The notes below the pieces were generated by a model, which was not told the DNA's origin, searched no databases, and saw nothing but the letters and a program-made list of their open reading frames with translations. A stretch of 64,000 bases of DNA from Medicago truncatula. Lineage: Eukaryota; Streptophyta; Magnoliopsida; Fabales; Fabaceae. The stretch is taken from the NCBI RefSeq assembly GCF_003473485.1, contig NC_053043.1, positions 41,764,576 to 41,828,575 on the forward strand, written 5' to 3'. Position 1 is the stretch's first letter, and the number at the start of each line of letters is the position of its first letter. A program made the position numbers and the translations under genes. Shown here piece by piece: positions 1 through 10,579 of the stretch.

Positions 1-123
1 TACAGACTAAAAATATAACATGTGATAGTACTCTATTCATATATGAACAACATTCTCTCTAATTTAAACACCAATAAAAAATAAATCATATTCATAATTA
101 GACATTCAAATACCATTTTAAAG

Positions 124-845
124 TTAAGTAAAATTTTTTTGAACAAAGTCCAAACCCAAAATCATAGAGATATTATAAAGGAAAAAATGAGATTGAGACC
201 AAAGATTCACCTTGCATGCCAAAGAGCAGAAATAAGTAGAGTCCATAAGATATATATCACATCTCTTACAAAAAGAGTCCCTACTGTGACCGATTTTTTC
301 AAGGTCGAACCTCTTAGATTGGGCATGAGCTCTCTTGTTTAAGTATACAACACTAGAGCTATTAATCACGTAGGTTTGAATTCCGAGGAGGTCCACATGT
401 TTGTAAATTTCAGTGGTTTTAACGACTTCATTATAAGATGATCTTCTTATCTGATTTATCATTGCAAATATAAGAGTTCATATTTACTTAACATAGTAAA
501 AAAAAATCAATTAAAAATGCATAAGTGTAACGAAATATTATACAGATCTAGTAATCAAATTAAACAGCACTCACTTGGATTACTAGATGATCTTTGTGAC
601 GAGATTCTATACAAGATTCACATAATGGATTTTCATTGCAGTCGAGACAGAACTTGTTCCGCTCATTCCTTGACTTGTTTGGATGAGCTTCACATGTTGC
701 GAAAAATGAAGTGATTGCCAGCAAGTTTACAAGCCAAGGTACACACATCATATCCTAAGAAACAAAATTCAAAAATTGCATTAAGAAAAAAATACAAAGA
801 ATTAGGCTTCACATTAAAATTAAAATGGATAGATATTACCATCAT
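124..845 (-). CDS. PLATZ zinc-finger protein, tandem copy 1
   Basis: Plant AT-rich sequence and zinc-binding (PLATZ) family: DNA-binding regulators that repress transcription through A/T-rich sites, acting in the nucleus. Exons on the minus strand: 845-840 (Met-Met), 754-575, and 450 down to the stop at 124; the frame holds across both GT-AG introns and gives about 170 residues. The zinc ligands of the family are all visible: C23, H26, C38, C41, C47, C50, H55, H58. The third exon opens with [15 protein letters not shown] and carries the second half of the domain ([11 protein letters not shown], then a C-x2-C and FCSLACK). A GT at 210-209 just after CSLACK could be a further donor, so the C-terminus is unsure. 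Length is short for the family, which is often 200-260 aa. A paralog with the same exon structure lies at 5601-6348. Expression cannot be judged. Confidence 0.8.
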
Positions 846-1220
846 GATTGTCAATGTGGAAAGTCGATTTTGGACAAGACTTGGAGAAAGTGAAAGAGAA
901 GGATGGAACTTTTGAATAAAAAAAGTGATAAGGAATTGACAAGCAAGAGTCTATATAGTGATCAAGATTCACTCTAGCGTCATAAAACTTATTCTCATCA
1001 GCACATCATAAAATAAATTCACTCTAGCGTTTGTAATATTTTTATTTAATAATCTATAATATATAAATATAGATATAAACTATATTAAGAAATGATTATA
1101 AATAGGTAGGTAAATTCTAAAATAATTAAATAGTTTAATATATTTACATAAAATAATATTAAATATGGAATCTGTTCAATAACCAAATTTATTATCCTAC
1201 TTAAAATGCAATGGCTCCTT

Positions 1221-1274
1221 ATTTGATCAATTTCTTTTTTTTTTTTTTTTTTGAGGGAATTTGATCAATTTCTT
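1221..1274. repeat. Micro-insertion: T16+GAGGGA between direct repeats
   Basis: ATTTGATCAATTTCTT occurs at 1221-1236 and again at 1259-1274. Between them lie 16 T followed by GAGGGA (22 bp). The paralogous segment at about 6791-6812 has a single copy and no insertion, so the empty site is preserved. It reads as a poly(A) tail with a few bases of 5' sequence, inserted on the minus strand with target-site duplication. Confidence 0.8.
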
Positions 1275-1529
1275 ATAAGGTTGCCATACTATTATTTTTT
1301 TATAATGATGGATATTTTTATTTTTTTTAAAAAAATTCAAATCTATGAAGGAGGGTTTTTTGAAATCTAAAAAATGCAAATTCATTCAAAGTTAAAATAC
1401 GCAAAATTAAGCCGAAAAACTAATGAAAATGTCATAAAAATGCACAAAGGTTCGAGTGTAAATTAATTACATCAAAACCCCTGAAATGTCATAAAAACAT
1501 ATAAAAATATACAAATGGATGAAAAACAC

Positions 1530-2290
1530 TATAGTAAGACCCTACTCCTGTGGACTATGGCTCCTAGTCCTCCTCCGGGGGACCAGCTCCTCCTGAAGAA
1601 TGTGATACTCCGACTGAATGCCCTGCAACACACTGGTAAAGATTGGATGCACCTCAGGATACTCCAATGCTGACTCGACTCTGGCTCTGATGTTCGCAAT
1701 AATCTGGAGTGAATAGAGAACATGTCTGGCCCATTGCTGCTAAACAATAACCTCTTCGTAAGGAGGGACAAGAGTTGTGTACTCATCAATGGGCGCAGGG
1801 TCGCTCATAATAGGATGAGATACACTGTAGAACCAGTCATGTACCCTTTCTCATACCTCCACTACTGAGTCAGTGTTGTCTGCCGACCTCGAAGCTCATG
1901 TGTAAGGACATGGACCAGAAAATCTTGAAAGGCCACAACCACATCCTATGGATTAAGAGCCTCAAACGTCGTCGGAGATCTGAAAATGGTCTGATAATAT
2001 TCGTACTGTTTGAGAATCCGCTTCGGCAAGTGAAGGCACATTGTCGTACTGCTGGCCATGATCCAACCGGAGTACCAGCAGATGTCATAATAATATCCCA
2101 CTGATCCTCGTACGGTCTATAGATGACATCAACATTCATCATCAGATCAATCAGGCCTCGGTAATGTCCTGGATTAGAATGGCCCCTGGACATGTGAAAG
2201 CAAGCAGGTCAACATGATCGTAGTCCTGCACAAGAGTCCTCTGAAATAGCTTCTTGAAGTGCTCCAAAACTCATCCCTACAAACACAAAG
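1530..2290 (-). pseudogene. Plant mobile domain (PMD) transposon protein, broken
   Basis: Read on the minus strand the region gives pieces of the plant mobile domain protein annotated in many legumes as 'aminotransferase-like, plant mobile domain' or 'PP7 long form homolog'; the domain travels with Mutator-like and retroelements. One frame gives VIYRPYEDQWDIIMTSAGTP. Near 2045 the homology shifts frame to CLHLPKRILKQYEYYQTIF, followed by FEALNP, a TAG where Q is expected, then DVVVAFQDFLVH. Further on, a third stretch gives ARVESALEYPEVHPIFTSVL and ends at a stop near 1543. At least one frameshift and one internal stop are present, so it is not functional. Confidence 0.7.
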
Positions 2291-2603
2291 AGACACAATA
2301 ATATCAACACAAGTATCATACAAATAAAAAATTTCAGCATCACTGATGACAGGCCATCTTACGTTATTCTTAGCATGTTTTTAAGTCATTTTCAGTAGGT
2401 TTTACCAGCAAAACAGAGGAGTATTAGAGCAATTGTCTATGATTTCGGAAAATTTGGAATGTTTTCCAAAACTCATCCTGGAACCGGTCGAAGAACATTC
2501 AGTCACCAAACCTGTTGTTAGTATTGAGAAGACTGATGAGCACATGGTTTCACTATGTAATTGAGCAAATAGGAATGATGAAAAATTAAAGCAAGAAAAA
2601 GGA

Positions 2604-2975
2604 ATGAGTATCGATGGTAAACAACAAGGTGATTTTGCTGATTATGACTGGGCTAACATTGGAAGTTTTGATGACCTTGATCGAATTTTCAGCAATGATG
2701 ACACTCTATTTGGCCATGTAAGTCTTGATAAATATGACAAGTTCTGGTCTGCTAAAGATGTGAGTAGAAATCAAGCACCTGTACTCTTGAACACACCAAG
2801 TCCCCCTGATGTTGTAAGGAATAGACCAGGGCCTTTGGAAATCAAAGAAGAACGTGACACACTTGTACAATTAAAGGACAAATTACTCCGCCATTTGCCG
2901 TTAAATGTTACACAACAACACTTCCAATTAATTCCAATCCCTCCCATTACAACAGTGATTAGATTAATCTTGTGA
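2604..2975 (+). pseudogene. LNK2-like exon fragment (clock-associated coactivator)
   Basis: The 123-codon frame contains DWANIGSFDDLDRIFSNDD, then LFGHVSLDKYDKFW and SAKDVS. This is the signature block of LNK2 (night light-inducible and clock-regulated protein), a transcriptional coactivator working with REVEILLE factors. Only this central block is recognisable: the N-terminal part of the protein and the conserved C-terminal part are absent, and the frame drifts into unrelated residues after the LEIKEE segment. It sits next to a broken transposon protein, so gene-fragment capture or a decayed duplicate is likely. The alternative of a short expressed gene is less likely because no flanking LNK exons were found. 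Confidence 0.6.
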
Positions 2976-4315
2976 ATTCAATGGTGTCATCAGTTGATAC
3001 CTTTCCTAGTCAGTCCAAAAGCGTCATGTCGAATGATCAATCTTTTGATATCAGTTTCACTTCAAATTTGAGTTGTGGTGTCATGGCCAAACCTCCAAAG
3101 CCGCCAGTACGGAACGATGGTCAATCAAAATTCTCTCGGTATAATACCATTAGCTATAAAGGACGAAGTCGATCAAACATTCATTTCCAATTGCTGGTGG
3201 TGCTCGTGACACAAGGGCAATGCTGAATCGCGCCGGTGAAGGGTTGTCGTGTGCCATTATATCTGGTTATGTTTGTTCTTTTGATGATGATTATGACGGA
3301 GGTGATAAGAAAAGGCATGACACCAATGGCAGCATAGGGTTTTTGGCTAACAGAAAAATGATTAGAGATTGTGATAAGCCAAAAGCACAAACTGATTTGG
3401 CAAAATTTCACAACACATGCTCGGTTGCGGTAAAAGTCTGCGACACTGCAACTGAGAGTAATGAAGCGCTAAATGCTGCAAAGTTGAACTTTCAAGATAT
3501 TATAAACTCTCCCCTAGATGCGTCCGACGTGAAGATAGACAATTTTGCTGAGAAAGGTCAGTGCTTCAATCCAGAAACAGTGGGTCATTGGTTGCGGTTG
3601 CGCCATGATGTGGAAGAAGTAGGAAGGGTACACACAATGGGCAAACACAATAAATACATTTATAAGGATCCATACTTTGCCTTCATTTTCTTAAGGTGTG
3701 ATGTTTTTAATCTCTGCAATCCTATTCTTCAACATTATCACCTTGCCGCTATCCTATTAGTTCAGTTTCTTGATAAACAAAACCTCCACTCATGATCAAT
3801 ATTATGCATATTTTATGAATGCATTTTTAAGCTTTACTAAAGGCTTATATAAAGTGGGACCAAGAAACGTTAGACTAAGGGTACTCTCACCATTTGGTGT
3901 TCTGCTGCATGTTATTAAACCTTTACTTGGATTTCATGAAAAGGGATATTGGTTATTCTCTTAAATAAAAAGGGATTCGTTTACTGTGTTGGTTTCATTC
4001 ATTCTTACACTTCAAGTACAAAATGATCAGGCATCACTTAACAGTACTCTAACTTATACAGAATTATCAAGTGAGTCTGCTATTGTTGGTACCTTGCTCA
4101 GTGGCTGCTTTGTCCATAAAAAGGGACGCTCACGATTCAACCAATGGGATCCAGGTGGTCTCTTGTTCATTGAAGGAGTCAACATGCATAGAAAGCTCTT
4201 TATCAGAAAGAGAACTTGGGGTCGAGTTCTTCAGAGGTGGAGGAGACTGATGCAGGAGGGTTTTCTTAGTAATTTTATAGTATTTTATTTTAGCCAAATC
4301 TTAGTAATTTTCTAG
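2972..4315 (+). pseudogene. Unrecognised decayed coding sequence, several frames
   Basis: Open frames follow each other in changing phase: 2972-3226, 3220-3795 (191 codons), 3770-3964 and 3986-4315. The 191-codon frame has a protein-like composition (for example AVKVCDTATESNEALNAAK and NPETVGHWLRLRHDVEEV), with acidic and basic stretches and no low-complexity bias. The last frame contains HKKGRSRFNQWDPGG. I do not recognise the family. The phase changes may be frameshifts or introns I could not place. It follows the LNK2-like fragment but does not resemble the rest of LNK2. Confidence 0.35.
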
Positions 4316-4659
4316 AACTTTCTATTGTTATTTCGTTTTGTTTTATTTGGACCCACAGGTTTGTTATTTATTTTGCTATTTAAACAGAACATTATAGTAT
4401 TTATTTCAGTTTGAGCCTCAGTTTCATTCATTTCAGTTGTACCAAGTCCATTTTGATTATTGTCCTGCTCGTAATCACCATTATTATCATAGATCTGATT
4501 ATGATTTGCATTTTGGACATGAACTAGTTCATTGTTATTTGCTTCAATTGCTGTGTTATTTACATCAATTGTCTTACTATTTTCATTTTCTTTAAAAGAT
4601 AACCCTTCTACGTCAACAACTTCCTTGCACTGCCTCTTCCTATTGTCATTTGTTTCCAC
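4312..4659 (-). CDS. Hypothetical Asn-rich 115-codon frame
   Basis: Begins METNDNRKRQCKEVVDVEG and is rich in N, E and Q, without cysteines in the second half or any recognisable domain. A second minus-strand frame at 5135-5401 (MEEMERYLEQSIQASPKKEK, Lys/Glu-rich) lies 480 bp upstream. They could be exons of one decayed transposon-encoded or host gene. No start context, intron or homolog supports either, so this is a weak call. Confidence 0.2.
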   Translation of the reverse strand: METNDNRKRQCKEVVDVEGLSFKENENSKTIDVNNTAIEANNNELVHVQNANHNQIYDNNGDYEQDNNQNGLGTTEMNETEAQTEINTIMFCLNSKINNKPVGPNKTKRNNNRKF

Positions 4660-5134
4660 AATAACTTTCCTTGTTGTTTTATTTCTAACATATTTACTTT
4701 TCCAAACTTGAGAGTAAATAAAATTTACAGTTTCAACAAATCACAATTTTGTTGAATAATAAATAATATTACTTTTCTCAATTTACTATCTACTCGCTCT
4801 CAAGGAGTAGAACCAAATAAAATATGGTGATAAACCACAATCAAGTATGCACTCAATACCACTTCTTTGGAGAAATTATATAACTTGTGTATATAAATAA
4901 TTTTGAAAGAGAAAATTAGGTTTTCTTTTTGCTAAATTTCTTATGTACTTGATATATAAAATCTAGCATATCATGTTTCAAATATTGGTTTAATGTACCT
5001 AACACAAAGCAAAGCATATTGACGATCAAATGTTCGAAAGGAATTTATTATCATGAGAGCACATACATATTGATCAAAGTAGAAATATATCACATATGAT
5101 TTTATTTAAAAATTTTCATAGTCTTTGATTAACC

Positions 5135-5401
5135 TTAAAAAAAAGGTGCCCTATGAGCTATTCCCTTTCTTTTTGAATTTGGCTTGCGAAGTGAAGCCGA
5201 TGAACGATTAACCGGAAGAATGCTTTCTCTGTCATCGGCGCCTTCTTCCCTTTCTTTTTCTACGTTTTCCTCTTCCTCTTTCCCATCAATTCTTGCGCTT
5301 TCTAATTTTCGTTTCAGATTTTGTTTGCAGCATTTCTTGGCCTTCTCTTTTTTAGGCGATGCCTGGATTGATTGCTCTAGATATCTTTCCATTTCTTCCA
5401 T
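5135..5401 (-). CDS. Hypothetical Lys/Glu-rich 88-codon frame
   Basis: The frame starts MEEMERYLEQSIQASPKKEK and is dominated by charged residues (KEEEENVEKEREEGADDRE), with a basic C-terminal part. Composition suggests a nuclear-type disordered segment, but there is no family match. GC content is higher than in the surrounding sequence, which is mildly in favour of real or formerly real coding sequence. Confidence 0.25.
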   Translation of the reverse strand: MEEMERYLEQSIQASPKKEKAKKCCKQNLKRKLESARIDGKEEEENVEKEREEGADDRESILPVNRSSASLRKPNSKRKGIAHRAPFF

Positions 5402-5600
5402 CTCTTTTGGGTTTACGAAAAAGCCTCCATCCTTTTTTATAAACGCAAACTGGTATCATATACATACAATGCAACATTAATTAATCATTCCTTCAAAAAG
5501 AAAACAAAATCAACATAAGTATAAGTTATAATCTCCATTACATGCCTTCAATCTCCGGATTAATAGTAATAAAAGGAGTGGAATAAAATATACTAGTTTT

Positions 5601-6348
5601 TCATATATTGAACAATTTTGTGCCGTTTAAAACATAATATAAAAAATATATAATTGGAGACCAAAAATTCACCTTGCATGCCAAAGAGCAAAAATAAGTA
5701 GGGTCTGCAAGATTTCTATCACATCTCTTACAAAAAGGGTCCCTATAGTGACCGGTTTTTCCAATGTTGAACTTCTTAGGTTGGGCATGAGCTCTCTTGC
5801 TTAAGAATACAACACTAGAGCTATTAATCACGTAAGTTTGAATTCCGAGGATATCCACGTGTTTGTAAATTTCGGTAGTCTTAATCACTTCATTATATGA
5901 TGACCTCCTTATCTGATTTATCATTGCAAATATTTACATAACATAATAAAAAAAATCAATTAAAATTGCTTAAGTGTAACAAAAACAAAACTAAGAGAAA
6001 TAGATATGACACATACCTAGATCATTATGAAATATTATACAGATCTAGTAATCAAATTAAAAAAAAAAAAAACTCACTTGAATTACTCGATGACCTCTGT
6101 GACGAGATTCTATACAAGATTCACACAATGGATTTTCATTGCAGTCGAGGCAGAACTTGTTCCGCTCATTTTTGGATTTTTTCGGATGGGTTTCACATGT
6201 TGTGAAAAATGAAGTAATTGCCAGCAAGTTTACAAGCCAAGGTACACACAGCATATCCTAAGAAACAAAACTCAAAAATTGCATTAAAAAAAAAATACAA
6301 AGAATTAAGCTTGACATTATAATTAATATGGATAGACATTACCATCAT
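5601..6348 (-). CDS. PLATZ zinc-finger protein, tandem copy 2
   Basis: Paralog of the gene at 124-845 with the same three-exon layout: 6348-6343 (Met-Met), 6257-6078, and 5912 down to the stop at 5601, about 165 residues. The zinc-binding order C-x2-H, C-x2-C, C-x2-C, H-x2-H is intact ([27 protein letters not shown]), as is the second half starting [18 protein letters not shown]. The donor after the second exon is followed by a long T run on the coding strand (A run at 6059-6071), which may affect splicing. The C-terminal tail after CSLACK differs from copy 1, as expected for little-constrained sequence or a missed last intron. Confidence 0.8.
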
Positions 6349-6519
6349 GACTGTCAATGTTGAAAGTCGATTTTGAACAAGACTTGAAGAAAGTGAAAGA
6401 GTGTGATGGAAATTTTGAATAAAAAATTTGAGAAGGAATTGACAAAGCAAGAGTTTATATAACGACAAGACTTAACAAGCCTTGTCATGAAACAGTATTC
6501 CGTTGTAATATTTTTATTT

Positions 6520-6523
<4 letters not shown>

Positions 6524-6557
<34 letters not shown>
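6524..6557. repeat. (AT)n microsatellite
   Basis: About 17 AT units, in the upstream flank of PLATZ copy 2. The matching place in copy 1 (near 1055) has only a few irregular TA units. Confidence 0.9.
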
Positions 6558-6564
<7 letters not shown>

Positions 6565-6603
6565 AATATAGCTATATTGACAAAACTATATTAAGAAAAG
6601 ATT

Positions 6604-6651
6604 ATAAATAGGTAAAGTCTTTTTTTTGGTGATGATAAATAGGTAAAGTCT
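6604..6651. repeat. Micro-insertion: T7+GGTGATG between direct repeats
   Basis: ATAAATAGGTAAAGTCT occurs at 6604-6620 and 6635-6651 (17 bp, identical), separated by 14 bp of T-run plus GGTGATG. PLATZ segment copy 1 has one uninterrupted copy of the site (about 1100-1117), so this is an insertion in copy 2. Confidence 0.8.
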
Positions 6652-6694
6652 AAAATAATTAAATAGTTTAATATGTTTCCATAAAATAATAATA

Positions 6695-6742
6695 TTAAAT
6701 ATGGAATCTGTTTTTTTTAGGGATTTAAATATGAAATCTGTT
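6695..6742. repeat. Micro-insertion: T6+AGGGAT between direct repeats
   Basis: TTAAATATGGAATCTGTT at 6695-6712 recurs with one mismatch at 6725-6742 around 12 bp of T-run plus AGGGAT. The paralogous site at about 1159-1176 is a single copy without the insertion. Confidence 0.8.
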
Positions 6743-6927
6743 CAATAACCAAATTTATTATTCTAATATAAATGCAATGGCTCGCTCCTTCATTGATCAA
6801 TTTCTTATAAGGTTGCCAAATTATTACTTTTTATAATCATGGATATTATTTTAATAAATATATAAATCTATGAAAGAGAGTTTTTTGAAATATAAAATAA
6901 AGTGTTGCATATATTTTCTTTAATACG

Positions 6928-7030
6928 ATAAATTATTTGAATGTGGATGGCATCTAGAATATATTGAAGATACACATACAATAAATTATTTGAATGTGGA
7001 TGGCATCTAGAATATATTGAAGATACACAA
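6928..7030. repeat. Tandem duplication, 53-bp period
   Basis: The stretch beginning ATAAATTATTTGAATGTGG at 6928 recurs at 6981 with essentially no change, both ending in GAAGATACACA. A third partial echo (CTAGAATATATAGAAGATAC) follows at about 7066. Confidence 0.85.
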
Positions 7031-7287
7031 TTTGTATACATTTCCTAAAAATAATAATATTAAATCTAGAATATATAGAAGATACCCAAATTATTAGCCT
7101 ACTTTAAATGTCAATTGTCCTTTTTATTTTATTTTTATGAGGTTTCCAAAATTATATTTTTATACCTATTAATTCTGCGATTATTTTAAAAGAAAATTTA
7201 AGATTTTACATTATAAATAAATAATTCCAATTCATTTGAAAAATATACCGTTATTGCGCCATGTGTACCGTCGTACTGGAATTTACT

Positions 7288-7375
7288 TTTTGGTGGTGTC
7301 CAAAGTTCGAACCCTAGACCTTGCATATATTATGCATTGTCCTTACCAACTGAGCTAAACTCATAGAGACTATCT
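7288..7375 (-). mobile_element. tRNA-derived SINE, family 1
   Basis: On the minus strand it reads as a tRNA-like promoter: TTTAGCTCAGTTGGTAAGG (box A region), GCATAATATATGCAAGG, then GGGTTCGAAC (box B). The same unit occurs at 46539, 48721, 49756 and 51210. No clear target duplication here, so it is probably old. Confidence 0.7.
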
Positions 7376-7501
7376 GAAATTTAACATCAAGGACTAATTT
7401 TATTGATGGAAAATAATTTAATTTTTTTGAAATAATTGATGGAAAATACTTGAGTGGCCGGTGTTTGAAAATGTATTCAGAGGAGTGTAAAATTAAAATT
7501 T

Positions 7502-7548
7502 GGTTTATTTATAAAGTTTTTGTTTAGCAAAGGTTTATATATAAAGTT
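7502..7548. repeat. Micro-insertion with 17-bp direct repeats
   Basis: GGTTTATTTATAAAGTT at 7502-7518 recurs with one mismatch at 7532-7548, around the 13-bp filler TTTGTTTAGCAAA. Confidence 0.6.
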
Positions 7549-8002
7549 AAAAATATGTAACTTTTGACCAAATTTTCTACAGCATTCATATATTTGGTGG
7601 AACCAATACATTCTCAAACCAATTTAGGATTTTTGTTCTTTAAAAAAGAAGTTTGTTGCCACCATTTTTTATTCAGTCTTGCTAACAAATGTCTAAATAG
7701 CACTTTTAAGGATTTAAATATGAAAATAATTTATAAGTTTTATGTAAAAAAAAATTACTTACTGATTGTGTTGAATGCATCATTCCAACCACAAAATTTA
7801 CTCTTCTATTTTAAAAAATTTCCTCTTTAGCATTTTCCCTTTCTATTTTAAAATTTTAAAAAATTTAATAGTAAAATAAATAATTTTATATAACTTTATT
7901 ATTGGAAGTTAATGTAAACTTTTTATTTTGTTGTTACAATTTAATGTAAACTTTAAATCAATAATTTTGTTTTGTTGAAAATAACGGCTTTTATTAAAAT
8001 TA

Positions 8003-8105
8003 TTTATCAAACCCACTTATTCAAAGTGGCATCGGAGAGAATCAAATCTGAGACCTTAATATGGAAGACACTCTCTCATGTTTGACTTAGGTAGTCACTT
8101 GGCTT
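8003..8105 (-). repeat. Dispersed tRNA-like repeat, family 3
   Basis: Resembles 32718-32830 in opposite orientation: both contain an ACCCACTT block, a GGTCTCA block and a GATTCTCT block in the same order when oriented. Possibly an old SINE; its ends are not resolved. Confidence 0.4.
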
Positions 8106-8213
8106 GATGGTGGTTGACTTGATGTTGTATCCCAAGAGGATTAACTTGAATCTTCATTATCATTACATGATTTATTGGTGATATAGAGGCAAAGTTCTTA
8201 GTCTTATTTTCTG

Positions 8214-8580
8214 GGCTAAAATATGATTTTTGGTTCCTGCAAATATGGTTCGTTTTAGTTTTAGTCCCTGTAAAAAAAATTATTGTTTTTAGTCCCTGCA
8301 AAATATTTTGTTTTTGAAAATAGTCCCTATAGGGACTGACTATTTTCAAAAGTAAAATATTTTGCATGGACCTTTTTAAAAATCAAAAGATTTTGCAGGG
8401 ACTATTTTTTTAATAAATGGGTTCAGTCATCATGTGCTACGTGTGCAAATCATCACAAAAGTGGGGCCAATGACCAAAACCAAAACGCATCATATTTGCA
8501 GGGACCAAAAACAAAAATAAATTACAGAAACTAAAACCAAAACGAAGCATATTTACAGGGATCAAAACCATATTTTATCC
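8214..8580. mobile_element. MITE, Mutator-like (9-bp target duplication)
   Basis: Near-palindromic element of 367 bp. Termini GGCTAAAATATG and CATATTTTATCC are inverted repeats, and long internal arms carry TAGTCCCTG / CAGGGAC. It is flanked by a perfect 9-bp duplication TATTTTCTG at 8205-8213 and 8581-8589, the size typical of Mutator-like elements. No coding capacity. Confidence 0.85.
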
Positions 8581-8799
8581 TATTTTCTGATAGAAATCAA
8601 TGCTTAGAATAACATTGGTTGATTGTATGGCCAATTTTGTTACAAAAGGTGCATTGTTTAGGAGTGCCAAGATCTCTTCTCATTGAACACCTTCCACCGA
8701 TACCACTATAATAAAGACAATTACCACTTCTACCACCATTATTGGATTGTGAAAAGTTCTAAGGAAAACTAAACGAGACTTTTGGATTCATTTATAAAA

Positions 8800-8960
8800 T
8801 GATTTTCAATTTTAAACTTTGAATCGTTGTATCTTAATCAAACTATTTTGTTTAACATATATCTAATAGTTGGATTTTGATATTGTCCCCTTTAAAATAT
8901 AGACTCTGAAAATCTAGATGGTTCTATATTGATCAAATGAACCACCATGTGTGTATTTTT
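8800..8960. repeat. Dispersed repeat, inverted relative to 29580-29730
   Basis: The reverse complement of this stretch (AGAACCATCTAGATTT ... TTAGATATATGTTAAAC) matches 29600-29700 over about 110 bp with scattered differences. Ends and type are not determined. Confidence 0.5.
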
Positions 8961-8984
8961 TTTCAAAGAATTTCGAGAAGACAA

Positions 8985-9029
8985 AGTTTTTATCTTTTCT
9001 TTTTTTGGTTAAAGACAGTTTTTATCTTT
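8985..9029. repeat. Micro-insertion with 13-bp direct repeats
   Basis: AGTTTTTATCTTT at 8985-8997 and 9017-9029 is identical; the 19-bp filler starts TCTTTTTTTGGTTAA. In tail orientation the filler reads AACCAAAAAAAG. Confidence 0.6.
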
Positions 9030-9369
9030 ATGTCAACAAAATATAATTAGTGACATAAAATTTACAACAAATCGTAAAATATGGCAATACAACTCAAATT
9101 TTATAATAGCAAAAATAAAATCTTATACTAATTCAACATAAAAAAATCAAATCTTATCTTAATCATATCTTAATCTTAATTATATAAAGGAAGAAAGTTA
9201 TGTCTTGAAACCTAAGCAAAACTCTATGTAAGCCCTATAATTTTACAATGTTTTATTCATTGACACCAAAATCCTAGCATCTTAAAATGACAAAATGACA
9301 ACTCTACCCTTATTTGTCCTTCATCTAAAAGACCTTGTCATTTGTACCCTTGGGTGCCTAAAATGCATC

Positions 9370-9910
<541 letters not shown>

Positions 9911-10105
9911 AACGGTGTGCATTTGCCCGCACATTACCCCAACTTATTTCCCCTAAAATTAGAGTATCGTCTGCAAATTGAAGACGAGAAATAGATAAGG
10001 TACTCTCTTTATTATTTTTAATAATGAAAATTTTACACGAATAATTTATTGTACATTTTTTTTCAAATTGAACTCATTACGATAATTTTATACACCAGAA
10101 CTTCT

Positions 10106-10244
10106 TTTTTTTTGGTAGATAGACGAAATGACAAAGTCATTATAAACTTATACACATAAGTGGAGTACCGGAGTTCGAATCCCGATCATGGCATCCGGCC
10201 TAACAATTTCGGCATTTTATCAGTTGAGCTAGGACTTCTGGATC
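10106..10244 (-). mobile_element. tRNA-derived SINE, family 2
   Basis: On the minus strand: CCAGAAGTCCTAGCTCAACT (box A region), AAATGCCGAAATTGTTAGG, GGGATTCGAACTCC (box B), ending CTATCTACCAAAAAAAA. Flanking 12-bp duplication ACCAGAACTTCT / ACCACAACTTCT at 10094-10105 and 10245-10256. The related dispersed locus at 34.8 kb (CACCCCACCTTCTAACAATATT) lacks it, giving an empty site. Confidence 0.85.
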
Positions 10245-10536
10245 ACCACAACTTCTAATAATTAACAATATTACATTATATTTTACATATAACTGACCCG
10301 TCCGAAACACAAGAGCGCAATCTAGTATGCCTAACACTTGATAATCGTGCATGCATACGCGAATTAGGCTCGCAAAGTCTCTTCTAAAGTTGTTTTGACA
10401 TAACAACAACATCAATCTACAAGACAACGCAACATCAACAAATTATATATCCCAGACCACTCTAGTCAGCAGAACACTGCTTGTTTAAAATACAACTTTG
10501 ATGATTAATATTTTAAATAAACTTTATTTAAATATT

Positions 10537-10579
10537 AGTTATTTATTTTCTTCTTTAAAAAAAAAGTTATTTATTTTCT
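10537..10579. repeat. Micro-insertion: TCTTT+A8 between perfect 15-bp repeats
   Basis: AGTTATTTATTTTCT is identical at 10537-10551 and 10565-10579. The 13-bp filler is TCTTT followed by eight A. Confidence 0.8.

Larger units (their letters stand above)
124..1370. repeat. Segmental duplication, copy 1 (PLATZ gene plus upstream flank)
   Basis: The PLATZ gene and about 500 bp beyond its 5' end match 5601-6900 in order and orientation, including non-coding runs such as AAATAGTTTAATATGTTT and the stretch around GATCAATTTCTTATAAGG. Similarity ends near 1370. The copies differ by small insertions: copy 1 carries a T-rich insertion at 1237-1258 and copy 2 carries two at 6621-6634 and 6713-6724. Confidence 0.75.
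5601..6900. repeat. Segmental duplication, copy 2
   Basis: Second copy of the PLATZ segment described at 124-1370. It extends past the gene into AT-rich flank and ends around GAAAGAGAGTTTTTTGAAAT near 6890. It holds a (TA)n tract at 6524-6557 that is much shorter in copy 1. Confidence 0.75.

Noticed and set aside
3220..4315. A histone demethylase-like or SRA-domain identity for the unrecognised frames
   Set aside because: Only vague composition similarity; none of the catalytic or binding motifs of those families could be found.
7564..7830. 88-codon plus-strand frame
   Set aside because: Phe/Leu/Lys-rich composition follows from local AT richness; no start context, domain or splice sites.
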